From a virus, in IMG/VR virus record IMGVR_UViG_3300042448_000330, positions 1-29,083 of that record: DNA of 29,083 bases; one strand, 5' to 3'. Shown here piece by piece: positions 18,453 through 27,052 of this stretch. Position 1 is the first letter of the stretch. The number at the start of each line of letters is the position of its first letter. A model generated the notes under the pieces. It did not search any database and was not told the DNA's origin. It worked only from the letters and a program-made list of their open reading frames with translations. Both the position numbers and the translations under genes were made by a program.

Positions 18453-20479
18453 AATTCCGAACCTTGTTTTATTTTATTGATTTTCGTTTGAGTGTTTGTT
18501 ATGTCCGTTTCGCTTACAACCGCTTGAACCACAAAACTAGGTGTAGCGTTTGCGCTTTTAGTTTGTCCCGCCGTGTTTAAGTTGTTGCCTTGACCGAACA
18601 AGTTTATTTGCGGCACTAAAGCCGCAGCACTTGCGCCACTAGACGTACCACCGCCGCCACCGCCACCGCCCGAAACGTTCCCGCTTGGGTTGCTAAGTAG
18701 TTGCTTAGCCTTAACCATATTGGTGGTAATTTGTAAGATACCGCTAGCAAATTGAGCAATACCCGCAGCACCTGCCGTTACCCCGTTAAATGGGTTTGAA
18801 TTAGCCGCAGCAACCAAAGCCGAAATAGCCTTAGCCGTGTCGATACCAATTTGCACCAACGCGCTGGCTTTGTTTATTTGTTCGAGTTTCTTTTGGTCTT
18901 TTATTACGAGACTTGAAAGGTTTAGTAAGCTTTGTGCAGCATCCCCCGCCGCTTGTATCTTGGCGTCACGTACTTGCTTTTCCGCTTCGATTTTAGCTAG
19001 TTGCGCTTGTCGTTCGGCTTCGTCGTACTTCTTATTTATTTCGGCTTCTTTGGCGCGTTGTTCTTCGACTAAGTTAGCCGCGTCTAGGCCGTAACGCTCC
19101 GCTTCAGCTATTAAGTTTTCGTAGTGGTATTTGTTTGTTTCGAGTTCGCGTTGTTGCTCAGTTAAACCAGCTTGGTAAATCTGTTCTTGTATTTCTTCTT
19201 CTTTAGCGGCTTCAGCTTCGTAAAACGCTTTAATGCCTTTGGCTATATCTTCTTGGCGTTTCTTTTCGGCGTCGGCTTGTACCTTAGCAGCTTTTTCTAA
19301 TTCGGCGGTCTTTTGGCTTTCATAAAGGGCCGTAAGTCTTACTTTTTCTTTACCCGTTAAGGTTTCGTTTTTCTTTACGTCTTCGATTAGTCGGCGATAC
19401 TTTTCGTTTGTCGCGGCTATTTCGCGTTCGGTTTCGTCGGCAATCAAACTTATTTCGATGTCCTTAATTGTACGCTCGGCGTCTAGTCGGTTCTTAGCGT
19501 ATTCCTTAGCCTTTTCCTTTCTCTTGTCCGCGTTTTCTTTGTCCTTTGCAGCTTGTTCGGCGGCGTCGTTTATTTGTATTAGCTTTCGTTCTTTGCTGCC
19601 GTCCGAAAGTATTTTCTTTTCAGCCTCCATTTGTTCGCGTAATTTCTTACGGCGTTCCAGGTTGTCTTTAGAAGCAATCTTTTGAAGTGCGGCGTATTCC
19701 TTTTGTGCGTTCTTATAGCGTCCTTCGGCTTCTTTGCTTATGGCTTTCGACTTGGCTATTTCTAAATCGGTGGTATCTTTACCCGCTGCCTTTGCTTTGG
19801 CTATTTCTATGTCGTAAGAGTCGCTTATTTTCTCGGCTCGTTTCTTTGAACTTTCGGCGGCCTTGTCGTTGGCCTTACCGATTTTAACGGCGTTTTCTTC
19901 GGCGGCAAAATTGCTTAGTCCTATTTCGTCTGTAAATCTCTTAAACGCGTCAATTAAAGCGTTAATGGGTGTCATTAAAACATTAAATGCTTTTTCTAAA
20001 AGTCCCATTTTAGACAAGAACACACCGATGCCCACTACAATAGCGGTAATAACTCCGACTAGCAAAAAGATTGGATTTGCGAGTATTTGCATACCGAGTT
20101 TAACAAAAGCCCCGCCGAGTGTTTTAATAGTGCCTGTAATGCCCTTAATTGCTCCCGAAACGTCGGCTTTACTAATCTTACCCAAGTTGTTCGCGAAGAC
20201 TTGCGACTTTTCCGCAGCGCCCTCGAAGTCTAGGCTAGCTAGGTCGCCTCGTATTGCACCAAATGAATTGGAAATACTTTCGAATTTTGAACCCGCCGTA
20301 AAGACGGCTACTTGTTCGTTCGCGTCTTTTATTTTATCCGCAACCTCACCCGCTCTTTTTGCGAGCATTTCCATTTGTGCGGGGTCAGTAGCTGCGGCGA
20401 TTTGCGCTTTTAACTGCCTTAACTCGGCTTTCATTGAGCCGACACCCGTAAGTTTTAAAGGTATTGTAACTTCATTCAT
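18449..20479 (-). CDS. Tape measure protein
   Basis: A 676-residue protein that sets tail length and helps DNA enter the cell. It starts MNEVTIPLKLTGVGSMKAELRQLKAQIAA, has a hydrophobic segment at about 135-156 (NPIFLLVGVITAIVVGIGVFL), then about 330 residues of Lys/Glu/Ala-rich coiled coil, a second hydrophobic zone (about 555-605), and a run of eight glycines near residue 620. At about 0.15 nm per residue the tail would be near 100 nm. The start is fixed by the 12-mer at 20477-20488. The many long plus-strand frames here are low-complexity shadows. Confidence 0.85.
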   Translation of the reverse strand: MNEVTIPLKLTGVGSMKAELRQLKAQIAAATDPAQMEMLAKRAGEVADKIKDANEQVAVFTAGSKFESISNSFGAIRGDLASLDFEGAAEKSQVFANNLGKISKADVSGAIKGITGTIKTLGGAFVKLGMQILANPIFLLVGVITAIVVGIGVFLSKMGLLEKAFNVLMTPINALIDAFKRFTDEIGLSNFAAEENAVKIGKANDKAAESSKKRAEKISDSYDIEIAKAKAAGKDTTDLEIAKSKAISKEAEGRYKNAQKEYAALQKIASKDNLERRKKLREQMEAEKKILSDGSKERKLIQINDAAEQAAKDKENADKRKEKAKEYAKNRLDAERTIKDIEISLIADETEREIAATNEKYRRLIEDVKKNETLTGKEKVRLTALYESQKTAELEKAAKVQADAEKKRQEDIAKGIKAFYEAEAAKEEEIQEQIYQAGLTEQQRELETNKYHYENLIAEAERYGLDAANLVEEQRAKEAEINKKYDEAERQAQLAKIEAEKQVRDAKIQAAGDAAQSLLNLSSLVIKDQKKLEQINKASALVQIGIDTAKAISALVAAANSNPFNGVTAGAAGIAQFASGILQITTNMVKAKQLLSNPSGNVSGGGGGGGGTSSGASAAALVPQINLFGQGNNLNTAGQTKSANATPSFVVQAVVSETDITNTQTKINKIKQGSEL

Positions 20480-20488
20480 AACAATATT
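20477..20488 (-). promoter_or_regulatory. Start-site element AATATTGTTATG
   Basis: Minus strand 12-mer ending in the tape measure start codon, placed just after the TAA of the preceding gene (20493-20495). One of six late-gene copies. Confidence 0.58.
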
Positions 20489-20492
20489 ACTT

Positions 20493-23201
20493 TTAGTAGG
20501 TGCGAATTTCTAGGGTTGTGTTATTTAGTATGCTGTCGTCGTGTTGGTGGTTCTGGGTGTTGGTAGTTTGAACTACAATATTCCCGTCCGTGTTTATGTA
20601 GGCATTTGTTAAGTGGTCATGTTCTACGTTATTAATCATAACGAAAGTGTACAACGGGTCGAAAGGGCTTGTCGGCGTTCCTAGATATTTGCCTTTTAAC
20701 GTTCGTGTCCATGTTACTAGGCCTATGTTATTGCTTAGTTCTATGGCCGTAGGTGCTGCCGTTCCTACTTGGGTAAGGTTAGCAACGTAGCTTAAATTTT
20801 GTACTGGTAGGCCGTTTATTCTAGGTGTTATAATTCCGTCTTCGTTTAGTGTTTGTCCGTCGCCAATTACAATACCTCGAACGCCTTGCGCGATTGTGTT
20901 ACCGCGTCCGTAAACCGCTACTTGCGCGCCTTCAAGAATTACGTTACCCGAAATAGTCGACGACCTAAGAACGGAATTTAATGCGGCCTCAGTCGTTGGG
21001 CTAGGTGTAGGGTTGCCCGTGTTTGTAATGAACGGCGCTAATTCTAGTTCGCTATCGACGCTTATAAGTTCGACCTTTGTAAGTCCGTCCGTGTTTGCGT
21101 TGTAGTCAATTACGCGGTTAATATTCCACCATGAATTGTCGATGCGGATTTTGTCGTTAAGCTTTAGGCCGTGTATGTCGTTTTCTTTTAAGTAGAAAAA
21201 CGCCGTTAACATTTTACCATCATTAATTTGATTAATGGTTCGACGCCAATACATATTGTAAAGCGTGTTGTTAGTTAACGTTTGAGGGTTATAATAATAA
21301 AAGTCGCACGTTCCGAAGTTAATGTCGAAGCTAGGTGTTAGCGCGTTGTCAAAATGGGTAATAGCTGGGTAAGTAGTTACCCCGTAAGTACCCGTTAAGC
21401 CCCCGTCGATTATGTCGTAAGACCCACAAGGTTGTTCGCCCCCGTCGTAAAGTATTCTTATGTTCGTCTTCGGGGCTTGTCCGTCAATCATTGGCACAAC
21501 CGCACCAAATGTAGTTTGGGCTATTGGCGTAGGGCTAAAGATTAGTTCCTTCGTGTCTACGTCTTTAACGTACTCCGAATTAAAAATGTATTCCTGTTGC
21601 CCGTATATTTCGCGGGTAGCGTCAAAATACAAAGTGTTCGGGCTATCCGTATCTTGTTTGTAGGTTAAGATTAAGCGCTTATTTGAAACGTCGGGTAAGA
21701 ACTCCAAATTTTGTTCTCGGTCTTTGGCTAGTTTGTAAGTCCAGTCGCGCTCAGTTCCGTTGTCGTAATATTCGTCGCGGTGTGTTAAGATTAGATTGTT
21801 CGGTGCGCTAGGGTCTACGTCAATGAATAGGTTGTACATTTGAAAAATAGACTTCACAAAGTCGCTTTGCTTAATCTTTTGCGGTACGTATTGGTTCATT
21901 GTTAAGAACCCGCCAATAGGTTGCGTGTTGCTATTGGGTAGTATTTCCAAGCGTAAGTCTAGGACGTCGACATTTATGTCAACTTGGGCAGGTACACCCG
22001 CAGCAGTTCGCCAAGAAATTAACGCACCCGAAGCGGTACTAGACAAAACACCGACGGCCATTGTTAAAATATCGGACGTGTTTATGTAGCCGCTAGGGCT
22101 AGTTATAACAACGTTTGCGTAAGTTCCATAAGTAGTAACCCCACTAGGTATGTAGTCGTCTATTACAACGGGTGTAAGTTGCCCTATTGTTCCTGTTTGG
22201 GTAGGCGACAAAGCTTTAACAAAAGGCGTAAAACTTCGGCTTACTGGAAAGTAACCAACTTGCGAAGACGAAAAAGGACGGGCCGCGCTAGCACTTTGGT
22301 TGTCAAATATTAAGTCGTATTGTATTGTAACTTTAAATTCGTAAGACTGCGACGCGGCGGGGTCGGTGTTTGTTGGTGCTGAGTATTCACCCGTCACGGG
22401 GTCGAATAAGTTTTGAGGGTCTAGTAATTCGGTGAAGCCGTCTATTGTTTCTTGAAACTGCGCAAACGTTCCATTTGTTGGTTGGGTGTTTGTTGTTAGC
22501 CATTCAGCTCTAGCCTCTACTTTGTAGTCGTTCCAGTCTATTTGGTTTTCGTCGCCGTTGTAAGGAATTAGCAACTTGTCAAACCTAGCATTTTGTAAGT
22601 CCGTCCACGTGTAGGTAAAACCTGCATTCGCAAAAATGCGGTCGAAATAAGTCTTGGCGTAAATAGCGGGCTTAATTTGTCGAACGTTGTAAAGGTTATC
22701 CGTGTCGTAAGGTAAAACGTATTTATACCCGTTGGCCTGCGTAAAACTAAAGCTGCCAATTATTGCGCTAGAGTTACTAAAATGGTTTAGGTCGCTAAAG
22801 TCTAGGTCGGTAAGTTCGGCGTTAGTTATGGCCGTGAATAGTTCCGCCTTCGTGTCTTTTATTAACACCTCGTAGTTAACTATTTGTTCGTGCGCGTCCG
22901 TAAGTTGCGACTTGTTTACGGCAATGAGTTGTAAGACGGCGTTGTCTAGAATTACCACGTCGTTTTGTGTGACTTGGCAATAGGTCAACTTTGAAATATC
23001 AAACGTTCCCGCGCTTATATTGACGTCGTAGTAATGATTTAAAAGCTGGTTGTTGTTGTCCGTTCCCGCTAGCACAATAGTCTTTGAAAACGTCCCCGTG
23101 CGTTTTGTTATGTCGCGTATTTCACCAACGGAAAATGTAAGGGGAAAGCTAACGTCTTGGCGCACGTCAAGTACGCCTGTACTTAAAATAATCTTAACCA
23201 T
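20493..23201 (-). CDS. Large tail-tip / baseplate protein
   Basis: A 902-residue protein. The start MVKIILSTGVLDVRQDVSFPLTFSVGEIRDITKRTGTFSKTIVLAGTDNNNQLL is a conserved domain of large tail proteins of Bacteroidota phages. Strand-rich regions follow, with a short HxxE-free body, a hub-like segment (about 470-560, QNLEFLPDVSNKRLILTYKQ), and a beta-helix-like segment near 795-830 (GNVILEGAQVAVYGRGNTIAQGVRG). The C-terminus has QNHQHDDS, a His cluster that could bind metal as in some fibre tips. It overlaps the preceding gene by 8 bases and precedes the tape measure. Baseplate assignment is inferred. Confidence 0.65.
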   Translation of the reverse strand: MVKIILSTGVLDVRQDVSFPLTFSVGEIRDITKRTGTFSKTIVLAGTDNNNQLLNHYYDVNISAGTFDISKLTYCQVTQNDVVILDNAVLQLIAVNKSQLTDAHEQIVNYEVLIKDTKAELFTAITNAELTDLDFSDLNHFSNSSAIIGSFSFTQANGYKYVLPYDTDNLYNVRQIKPAIYAKTYFDRIFANAGFTYTWTDLQNARFDKLLIPYNGDENQIDWNDYKVEARAEWLTTNTQPTNGTFAQFQETIDGFTELLDPQNLFDPVTGEYSAPTNTDPAASQSYEFKVTIQYDLIFDNQSASAARPFSSSQVGYFPVSRSFTPFVKALSPTQTGTIGQLTPVVIDDYIPSGVTTYGTYANVVITSPSGYINTSDILTMAVGVLSSTASGALISWRTAAGVPAQVDINVDVLDLRLEILPNSNTQPIGGFLTMNQYVPQKIKQSDFVKSIFQMYNLFIDVDPSAPNNLILTHRDEYYDNGTERDWTYKLAKDREQNLEFLPDVSNKRLILTYKQDTDSPNTLYFDATREIYGQQEYIFNSEYVKDVDTKELIFSPTPIAQTTFGAVVPMIDGQAPKTNIRILYDGGEQPCGSYDIIDGGLTGTYGVTTYPAITHFDNALTPSFDINFGTCDFYYYNPQTLTNNTLYNMYWRRTINQINDGKMLTAFFYLKENDIHGLKLNDKIRIDNSWWNINRVIDYNANTDGLTKVELISVDSELELAPFITNTGNPTPSPTTEAALNSVLRSSTISGNVILEGAQVAVYGRGNTIAQGVRGIVIGDGQTLNEDGIITPRINGLPVQNLSYVANLTQVGTAAPTAIELSNNIGLVTWTRTLKGKYLGTPTSPFDPLYTFVMINNVEHDHLTNAYINTDGNIVVQTTNTQNHQHDDSILNNTTLEIRTY

Positions 23202-24654
23202 TTATTGCGTCGTTATTTGCTAGCTTGACAACTAGGCTTTGTTTAATTAAGTTCTTGTTTCGTTGTTTGAACACTTCGTAACTATTTGTTGTAAGAATTA
23301 CGGGTAGGTAGTTCGTGCTTTCGGGTACGCGAACGGGGCAACCATTTTCGTCTATTACTGGTATTCCGTCTTCTGTTGTTAGGTAGGTGACAAGCTTAAA
23401 GAATACTTGCGGGCTAGTTACTAGTTCTTCGAAGTAAGTAGCCATTTCTTGGGTCATCCAGTTAGAATTTAATTCTAGCGTCTTTACGACGTTTATATTA
23501 AACGTGCTGAAGCCAAATTCTTCGTAATTGTAATTCCATTCGCCGCCGCTTACGTAGCCTTGTACGTCTTTGTTGTAATCGTCGCGTTGCACTTCGCCAC
23601 GTTCGTAGCTTTTTAATTGAAATGCAAAGCTAGACCACGACCCCATGCGGTCAAGAAAGCACAAATGGTACTCATTGATTTGTACGCGTCGGTCTAAATT
23701 CACTCGGTACTTAACGGATTTCTGGCCGCCGTCGTCGTACCAAAAGTCATAGTATTTAGTCGTTGGCGTAATTAGGTTGCCCGTACCTACCAATACCCCG
23801 TAATTGTTCGGACCTACTGCGACACCTTCGATAGTTGAGTTGTTGGTAAGGAACTTATAAAACAAGTCGCCGTTGTCGTTTTCAAAGACTATCTTTTTAC
23901 CTATGCGACCCCTTATGTTTAACCAAAGGTCCTGGCCTAAGGTTGCGTAAAATTCCGTTTGCGGTTGGTTGGTTACCCAAAGCTTTGTAACGCCGTTAGG
24001 GTTGTACGTGTTTTCGTCGTATGTCGGAAATTCAATAAAGCGTCTAGCCCCGTTAAAAACGCGTTTAACGTCAAAGGTGGTAACGTCGTAAGTTACTATT
24101 TTGCGGTTGTCAGCATAGACGACCGACCCGTTAATGTTTGCGTCTGTTACGCTTGACCATGCCACCCCGACTTCGAACCATGAGCCGCTAGCATTTGTAA
24201 CGGAATGTAACCCTTCGAGCAATGGGTTAGCCGCGCCGCCGTCGTCTTGGGTTATGTTTATTTGGTCACCAATTGCGAAAGTATTTGTGACATTCACGCG
24301 CACGAATCCGCCCGAGTTTGTAAGCGCTGAGGTGTAATTGAATTGCGCTAAATATTCTTCGCCCGTCTTTACTTGAAAATTGTAGTAAGAATTTACGGCG
24401 TCGTAGTCCGTTGTTACCAAAGGTTGAAAATCCCAGCTAACGTATGAACTTAGGAACTTCGAAAGGTCAAGTTCGCCGTAACCCGTTCCATAGGTTGGTA
24501 GTACGTTAAAGCGTCCGATTAGGGTCGCGCCGTTGTATACGTCAAAAATGTACTTGAAGCCGTCTAGGTTCTTGTTAGTTGAGTCGACTATAAACTTTAC
24601 AGGGTTGTAAGCGGGTGTAAAGCTTTGGGGTTGTGCTATTATTGTTTGTGCCAT
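23194..24654 (-). CDS. Tail-tip / minor tail protein
   Basis: A 486-residue, beta-rich protein: MAQTIIAQPQSFTPAYNPVKFIVDSTNKNLDGFKYIFDVYNGATLIGRFNVLPTYGTGYGELDLSKFLSSYVS at the start, later VNLDRRVQINEYHLCFLDRMGSWSSFAFQLKS. The opening pattern with YNPV, NFKYIFDVY and YGELDLSKFL is typical of proteins encoded next to terminase and the big tail-tip protein in Bacteroidota phages; receptor-contact or distal-tail functions are suspected, not shown. The start is fixed by the 12-mer at 24652-24663. Confidence 0.62.
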   Translation of the reverse strand: MAQTIIAQPQSFTPAYNPVKFIVDSTNKNLDGFKYIFDVYNGATLIGRFNVLPTYGTGYGELDLSKFLSSYVSWDFQPLVTTDYDAVNSYYNFQVKTGEEYLAQFNYTSALTNSGGFVRVNVTNTFAIGDQINITQDDGGAANPLLEGLHSVTNASGSWFEVGVAWSSVTDANINGSVVYADNRKIVTYDVTTFDVKRVFNGARRFIEFPTYDENTYNPNGVTKLWVTNQPQTEFYATLGQDLWLNIRGRIGKKIVFENDNGDLFYKFLTNNSTIEGVAVGPNNYGVLVGTGNLITPTTKYYDFWYDDGGQKSVKYRVNLDRRVQINEYHLCFLDRMGSWSSFAFQLKSYERGEVQRDDYNKDVQGYVSGGEWNYNYEEFGFSTFNINVVKTLELNSNWMTQEMATYFEELVTSPQVFFKLVTYLTTEDGIPVIDENGCPVRVPESTNYLPVILTTNSYEVFKQRNKNLIKQSLVVKLANNDAING

Positions 24655-24663
24655 AACTATATT
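24652..24663 (-). promoter_or_regulatory. Start-site element AATATAGTTATG
   Basis: Minus strand 12-mer of the AATATNGTTATG set ending in the start codon at 24654, in a 28-base gap after the terminase gene. TAATATAG resembles a -7 box but no TTTG is at correct distance. Confidence 0.52.
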
Positions 24664-24682
24664 AATTTGCGCCCGTCTTTAA

Positions 24683-25834
24683 TTAGAAAGCAAAGTAGGC
24701 GTCGTCGGTAAAGTATTGTTCTTTTATGTAGGTCGTTGCGTAACGTGTCGCGTCCATTGCGTCGTCGTAAAGCTTCACGGGTTCGTCTAGAATTTGGTCG
24801 CCTACCTTTTTCCATTTGTAATTCTGGTATTCCTTTTTGAGGTGTTCGTTTTCCAAACAAAATACGCCGAACGTTTTAATGTTGTCGATGCCTTTCTTAA
24901 CCGACTTGTTCGCGTTCAAAACATTGTAACCCGCGTTGTTCATTTCGGCAATGATTTCGGGCCGTGCGTAGTCGGCTATTATTTCCGTTTCCTTTTCGAT
25001 GTTTAGGTCAGCGAGGCGGTCGATTAGGTTCGAGGTGGTAAGGTAGCTTTCGTATATTACGGGTTCAATGAAAATGTCTTTTTCGTGCCAATAGACGCGA
25101 ACTAACGCCGTCGGGTGGTTATACCCAAAATCGCATCCGTATACAAATTCCGTAAAGCGTGAAGGCCTGTGAAGTGCAAATGTCCAGTTTGAGTAAATGT
25201 TGCTTTTACTTATGGCCTTTTCCCCTAGCGCGTAGATTTGGTAAAGCGCTTCGTCGGTTCGTTTGAGGTCTTCTATTTGGCGTTTGATTGAGTCGGGTAA
25301 AAACGGGTTATCGCGGTATGTGCTTTTGATTAGGACGCTTTCGTTTTTTGGTAGGTCGTAAAGCCAACTTGTCGAGTCGCTGGGGTTGTAATCAAAAATT
25401 AGCTTTGTTTCGGTACGCATGTTTAATTGCGTGAAGTCGTCGTAAAACAACTCGTTGGCCTCATTACACCATGCTAGGTTACGTTTGCGGCCTCGAATCT
25501 TTTGTTCGTCGTCAACACTAAAGAACTCCACCATTGAGCCGTTAGGGAACGTGTATATGTGTTCGCTCATGTTATGGCTAGCCTTGTCGTAAATTCCCGA
25601 CTCTTTAAGCACTTCGAAAAAGTCGCGCATTGCGGTTGCCCTAAGTGCTGGGAACGTCTTACGAATAATCGAAACGACCACGCCTTTGTTCTGTAGGCAA
25701 TAGACTAGAATAAGCTGGCAAAGCGAGTAGGTCTTACTTGAACGCGAACCCCCTTCGTTAATGATAAAACGCGCCTCGTTATTGTAAAGCGCGTCGTAGT
25801 TACGTTCAAAGACTATTGTACTCTTTAGTTCCAT
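24683..25834 (-). CDS. terL: Terminase large subunit
   Basis: A 383-residue packaging motor. ATPase: Walker A GGSRSSKT (residues 28-35), Walker B NLAWCNEANE with catalytic Glu125, and a coupling region DYNPSDSTSWLY. Nuclease: Asp235 in CDFGYNHP, Asp288 in IIADYARPE, and Asp357/358/361 in LYDDAMDATRYA, the RNase H-like metal-binding acids. This is the Terminase_3/PBSX-type family, slightly shorter than usual. It follows the small subunit by one base. Confidence 0.92.
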   Translation of the reverse strand: MELKSTIVFERNYDALYNNEARFIINEGGSRSSKTYSLCQLILVYCLQNKGVVVSIIRKTFPALRATAMRDFFEVLKESGIYDKASHNMSEHIYTFPNGSMVEFFSVDDEQKIRGRKRNLAWCNEANELFYDDFTQLNMRTETKLIFDYNPSDSTSWLYDLPKNESVLIKSTYRDNPFLPDSIKRQIEDLKRTDEALYQIYALGEKAISKSNIYSNWTFALHRPSRFTEFVYGCDFGYNHPTALVRVYWHEKDIFIEPVIYESYLTTSNLIDRLADLNIEKETEIIADYARPEIIAEMNNAGYNVLNANKSVKKGIDNIKTFGVFCLENEHLKKEYQNYKWKKVGDQILDEPVKLYDDAMDATRYATTYIKEQYFTDDAYFAF

Positions 25835-25835
25835 G

Positions 25836-26267
25836 TTACTCTAGTTCTTTGGTGTCGGGTCTAATAATGCTTATTTTGATTTCGTTTATGTTTTCGCCGT
25901 TACTTGTTACGTCCGTCTTTTCGGTTAACGCATTTAGTCGGGCTACGATATTCTGTTGGTACTGCCCAACGAGCGCCCCTTCGACTTGGTCGTTTCGGAT
26001 TTCTTCTTTAATACGCGTAACGATGCTAATAAATGTGTCGAACACCCCCCCGACGTTGTACCAATAATTATTTATTTCTTGGCCTTGTTTATTGCAATAC
26101 GTTTTAAAGCCGTCAATTGTAAGGGGTGGCACGTGTTCTTCGTACAATACTCCTTTATTTGTTGCTTTGGGTACTTTACGGGTTCGGCTCTTTGTTTCTA
26201 TTACGTAGTTTTCGAATAGGGTGTAAAGTTCTTCTGGTTCTTTTAAGTGTCTAGGCCTTCCTGCCAT
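25836..26267 (-). CDS. terS: Terminase small subunit
   Basis: A 143-residue DNA-recognition subunit. It begins MAGRPRHLKEPEELYTLFENYV and carries VPPLTIDGFKTYCNKQGQEINNYWYNV, FDTFISIVTRIKEEIRNDQVEGALVGQYQQNIVARLNALTEKTDV: the order GRPR, PLTxxGF, helical, QxEGAxxGxYxxxIxxRL seen in small terminases of Bacteroidota phages. It overlaps the previous small gene by 17 bases and lies immediately before the large subunit. Confidence 0.88.
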   Translation of the reverse strand: MAGRPRHLKEPEELYTLFENYVIETKSRTRKVPKATNKGVLYEEHVPPLTIDGFKTYCNKQGQEINNYWYNVGGVFDTFISIVTRIKEEIRNDQVEGALVGQYQQNIVARLNALTEKTDVTSNGENINEIKISIIRPDTKELE

Positions 26268-26445
26268 TGTTCGTGTTTTTAAAGTGGTCTAAAAAGTCGT
26301 CTTCGCTTACAAACTCAATACAAAGTAAGCCTTCTTGGTCTGTCAAGTACAAAACGTAATGCACCCCGTCACGTTCTAGCTGGTCTTGTATTGCTGAACA
26401 ATAAGCGGCCATGTTTTTACCCATGTCAACTATTGCGTATTTCAT
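26251..26445 (-). CDS. Small hypothetical protein
   Basis: A 64-residue acidic protein (MKYAIVDMGKNMAAYCSAIQDQLERDGVHYVLYLTDQEGLLCIEFVSEDDFLDHFKNTNNGRKA) with an alpha-beta pattern. Its ATG overlaps the TGA/TAA junction of the preceding gene and its end overlaps the terminase small subunit by 17 bases. No family recognised; the coupling to terminase may only reflect compact packing. Confidence 0.6.
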   Translation of the reverse strand: MKYAIVDMGKNMAAYCSAIQDQLERDGVHYVLYLTDQEGLLCIEFVSEDDFLDHFKNTNNGRKA

Positions 26446-26618
26446 TTTTTAAGACTTTTCACGTAAGCGGTCATTGCTTCGCGGGCGTGTGTTTCCCAAA
26501 CTCGGTTACAAACGGCGTAACGCTGGCTTTCGTCAGGGAATGCGCCTACACTTTCTTCGTCACTCATGCAACGCTGAATAAAAGTGTCTTTCTTTTCTCC
26601 TTTAATTGGCTGAGGCAT
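26442..26618 (-). CDS. Small conserved phage protein (MPQPIKGE...FIQRCM type)
   Basis: A 58-residue protein starting MPQPIKGEKKDTFIQRCMSDEESVGAFPDESQRYAVCNRVWE. The pattern MPxPxxxExxxxFIxRCMxDxxxxxxFPDxxQRxAVCxxxWE is a widespread short motif of phage genes encoded near terminase or portal; related C-terminal tails occur on prohead proteases. The start at 26618 overlaps the preceding gene by 17 bases; a longer in-frame version from 26699 is mostly low-complexity shadow of that gene and is rejected. Two Cys may be functional. Role unknown. Confidence 0.7.
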   Translation of the reverse strand: MPQPIKGEKKDTFIQRCMSDEESVGAFPDESQRYAVCNRVWETHAREAMTAYVKSLKK

Positions 26619-26889
26619 TTGTTTTACGTTTACGTGTTTTTGTAGCGGGTTTCTTGCGTGCTGGCTTCGGTTCGACTGCCTGAGGTTCTGCGACTGCATC
26701 CGACTCCTTAACTTCTTGGTCTATTCCTGTGTAGGAAATAGTCGATTTCTCGAATAAATAGCCTAGTCCGATAGTATTATAGTAGCTAAAACGCTTCGGG
26801 TCTATCTTGTCGACCTCGACTTTGCGTTGCCCTAGTACTGAATCGTAGGTAATTATTGTCTTACCTTTGTATTCTTCTTTAATTTTCAT
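26602..26889 (-). CDS. Hypothetical phage protein with basic tail
   Basis: A 95-residue protein. The N-terminal 55 residues (MKIKEEYKGKTIITYDSVLGQRKVEVDKIDPKRFSYYNTIGLGYLFEKS) are beta-rich with a conserved-looking GQRKVxVDxIDPxxFxYY pattern seen in short proteins beside terminase in Bacteroidota phages. The rest is an acidic linker followed by a Lys/Arg/Pro-rich tail (KPARKKPATKTRKRK) that could bind nucleic acid. It overlaps the tiny membrane gene before it by 11 bases. Confidence 0.65.
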   Translation of the reverse strand: MKIKEEYKGKTIITYDSVLGQRKVEVDKIDPKRFSYYNTIGLGYLFEKSTISYTGIDQEVKESDAVAEPQAVEPKPARKKPATKTRKRKTNASAN

Positions 26890-27052
26890 CTTGTTTCGTG
26901 TTTAGTTCTTCGTCTAGACGGCCTAAAATAAGCGCAACTGCGCCAACCCCTAGAACTTTTAAGTACATTGTGTCACCTTCGTAGGCTAAAGCTATGCCAG
27001 CTGCTAAAAAAGACAGGGTAGCGACTACATAAAGCAGTTTATAGGTGTTCAT
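26879..27052 (-). CDS. Tiny membrane protein
   Basis: A 57-residue protein with two hydrophobic stretches: about residues 7-24 (LYVVATLSFLAAGIALAY) and 30-44 (YLKVLGVGAVALILG), then an acidic tail (RLDEELNTKQDEN). It starts 14 bases inside the sigma-like gene and overlaps the next start by 11 bases. The start codon lies at the end of an AATATAGTTATG element. It could be a holin-like or membrane-modulating protein; function unknown. Confidence 0.7.
   Translation of the reverse strand: MNTYKLLYVVATLSFLAAGIALAYEGDTMYLKVLGVGAVALILGRLDEELNTKQDEN

Noticed and set aside
18837-20513. Several long plus-strand frames rich in Ser, Ala and Arg
   Set aside because: Shadows of the Lys/Glu/Ala-rich coiled coil of the tape measure gene.
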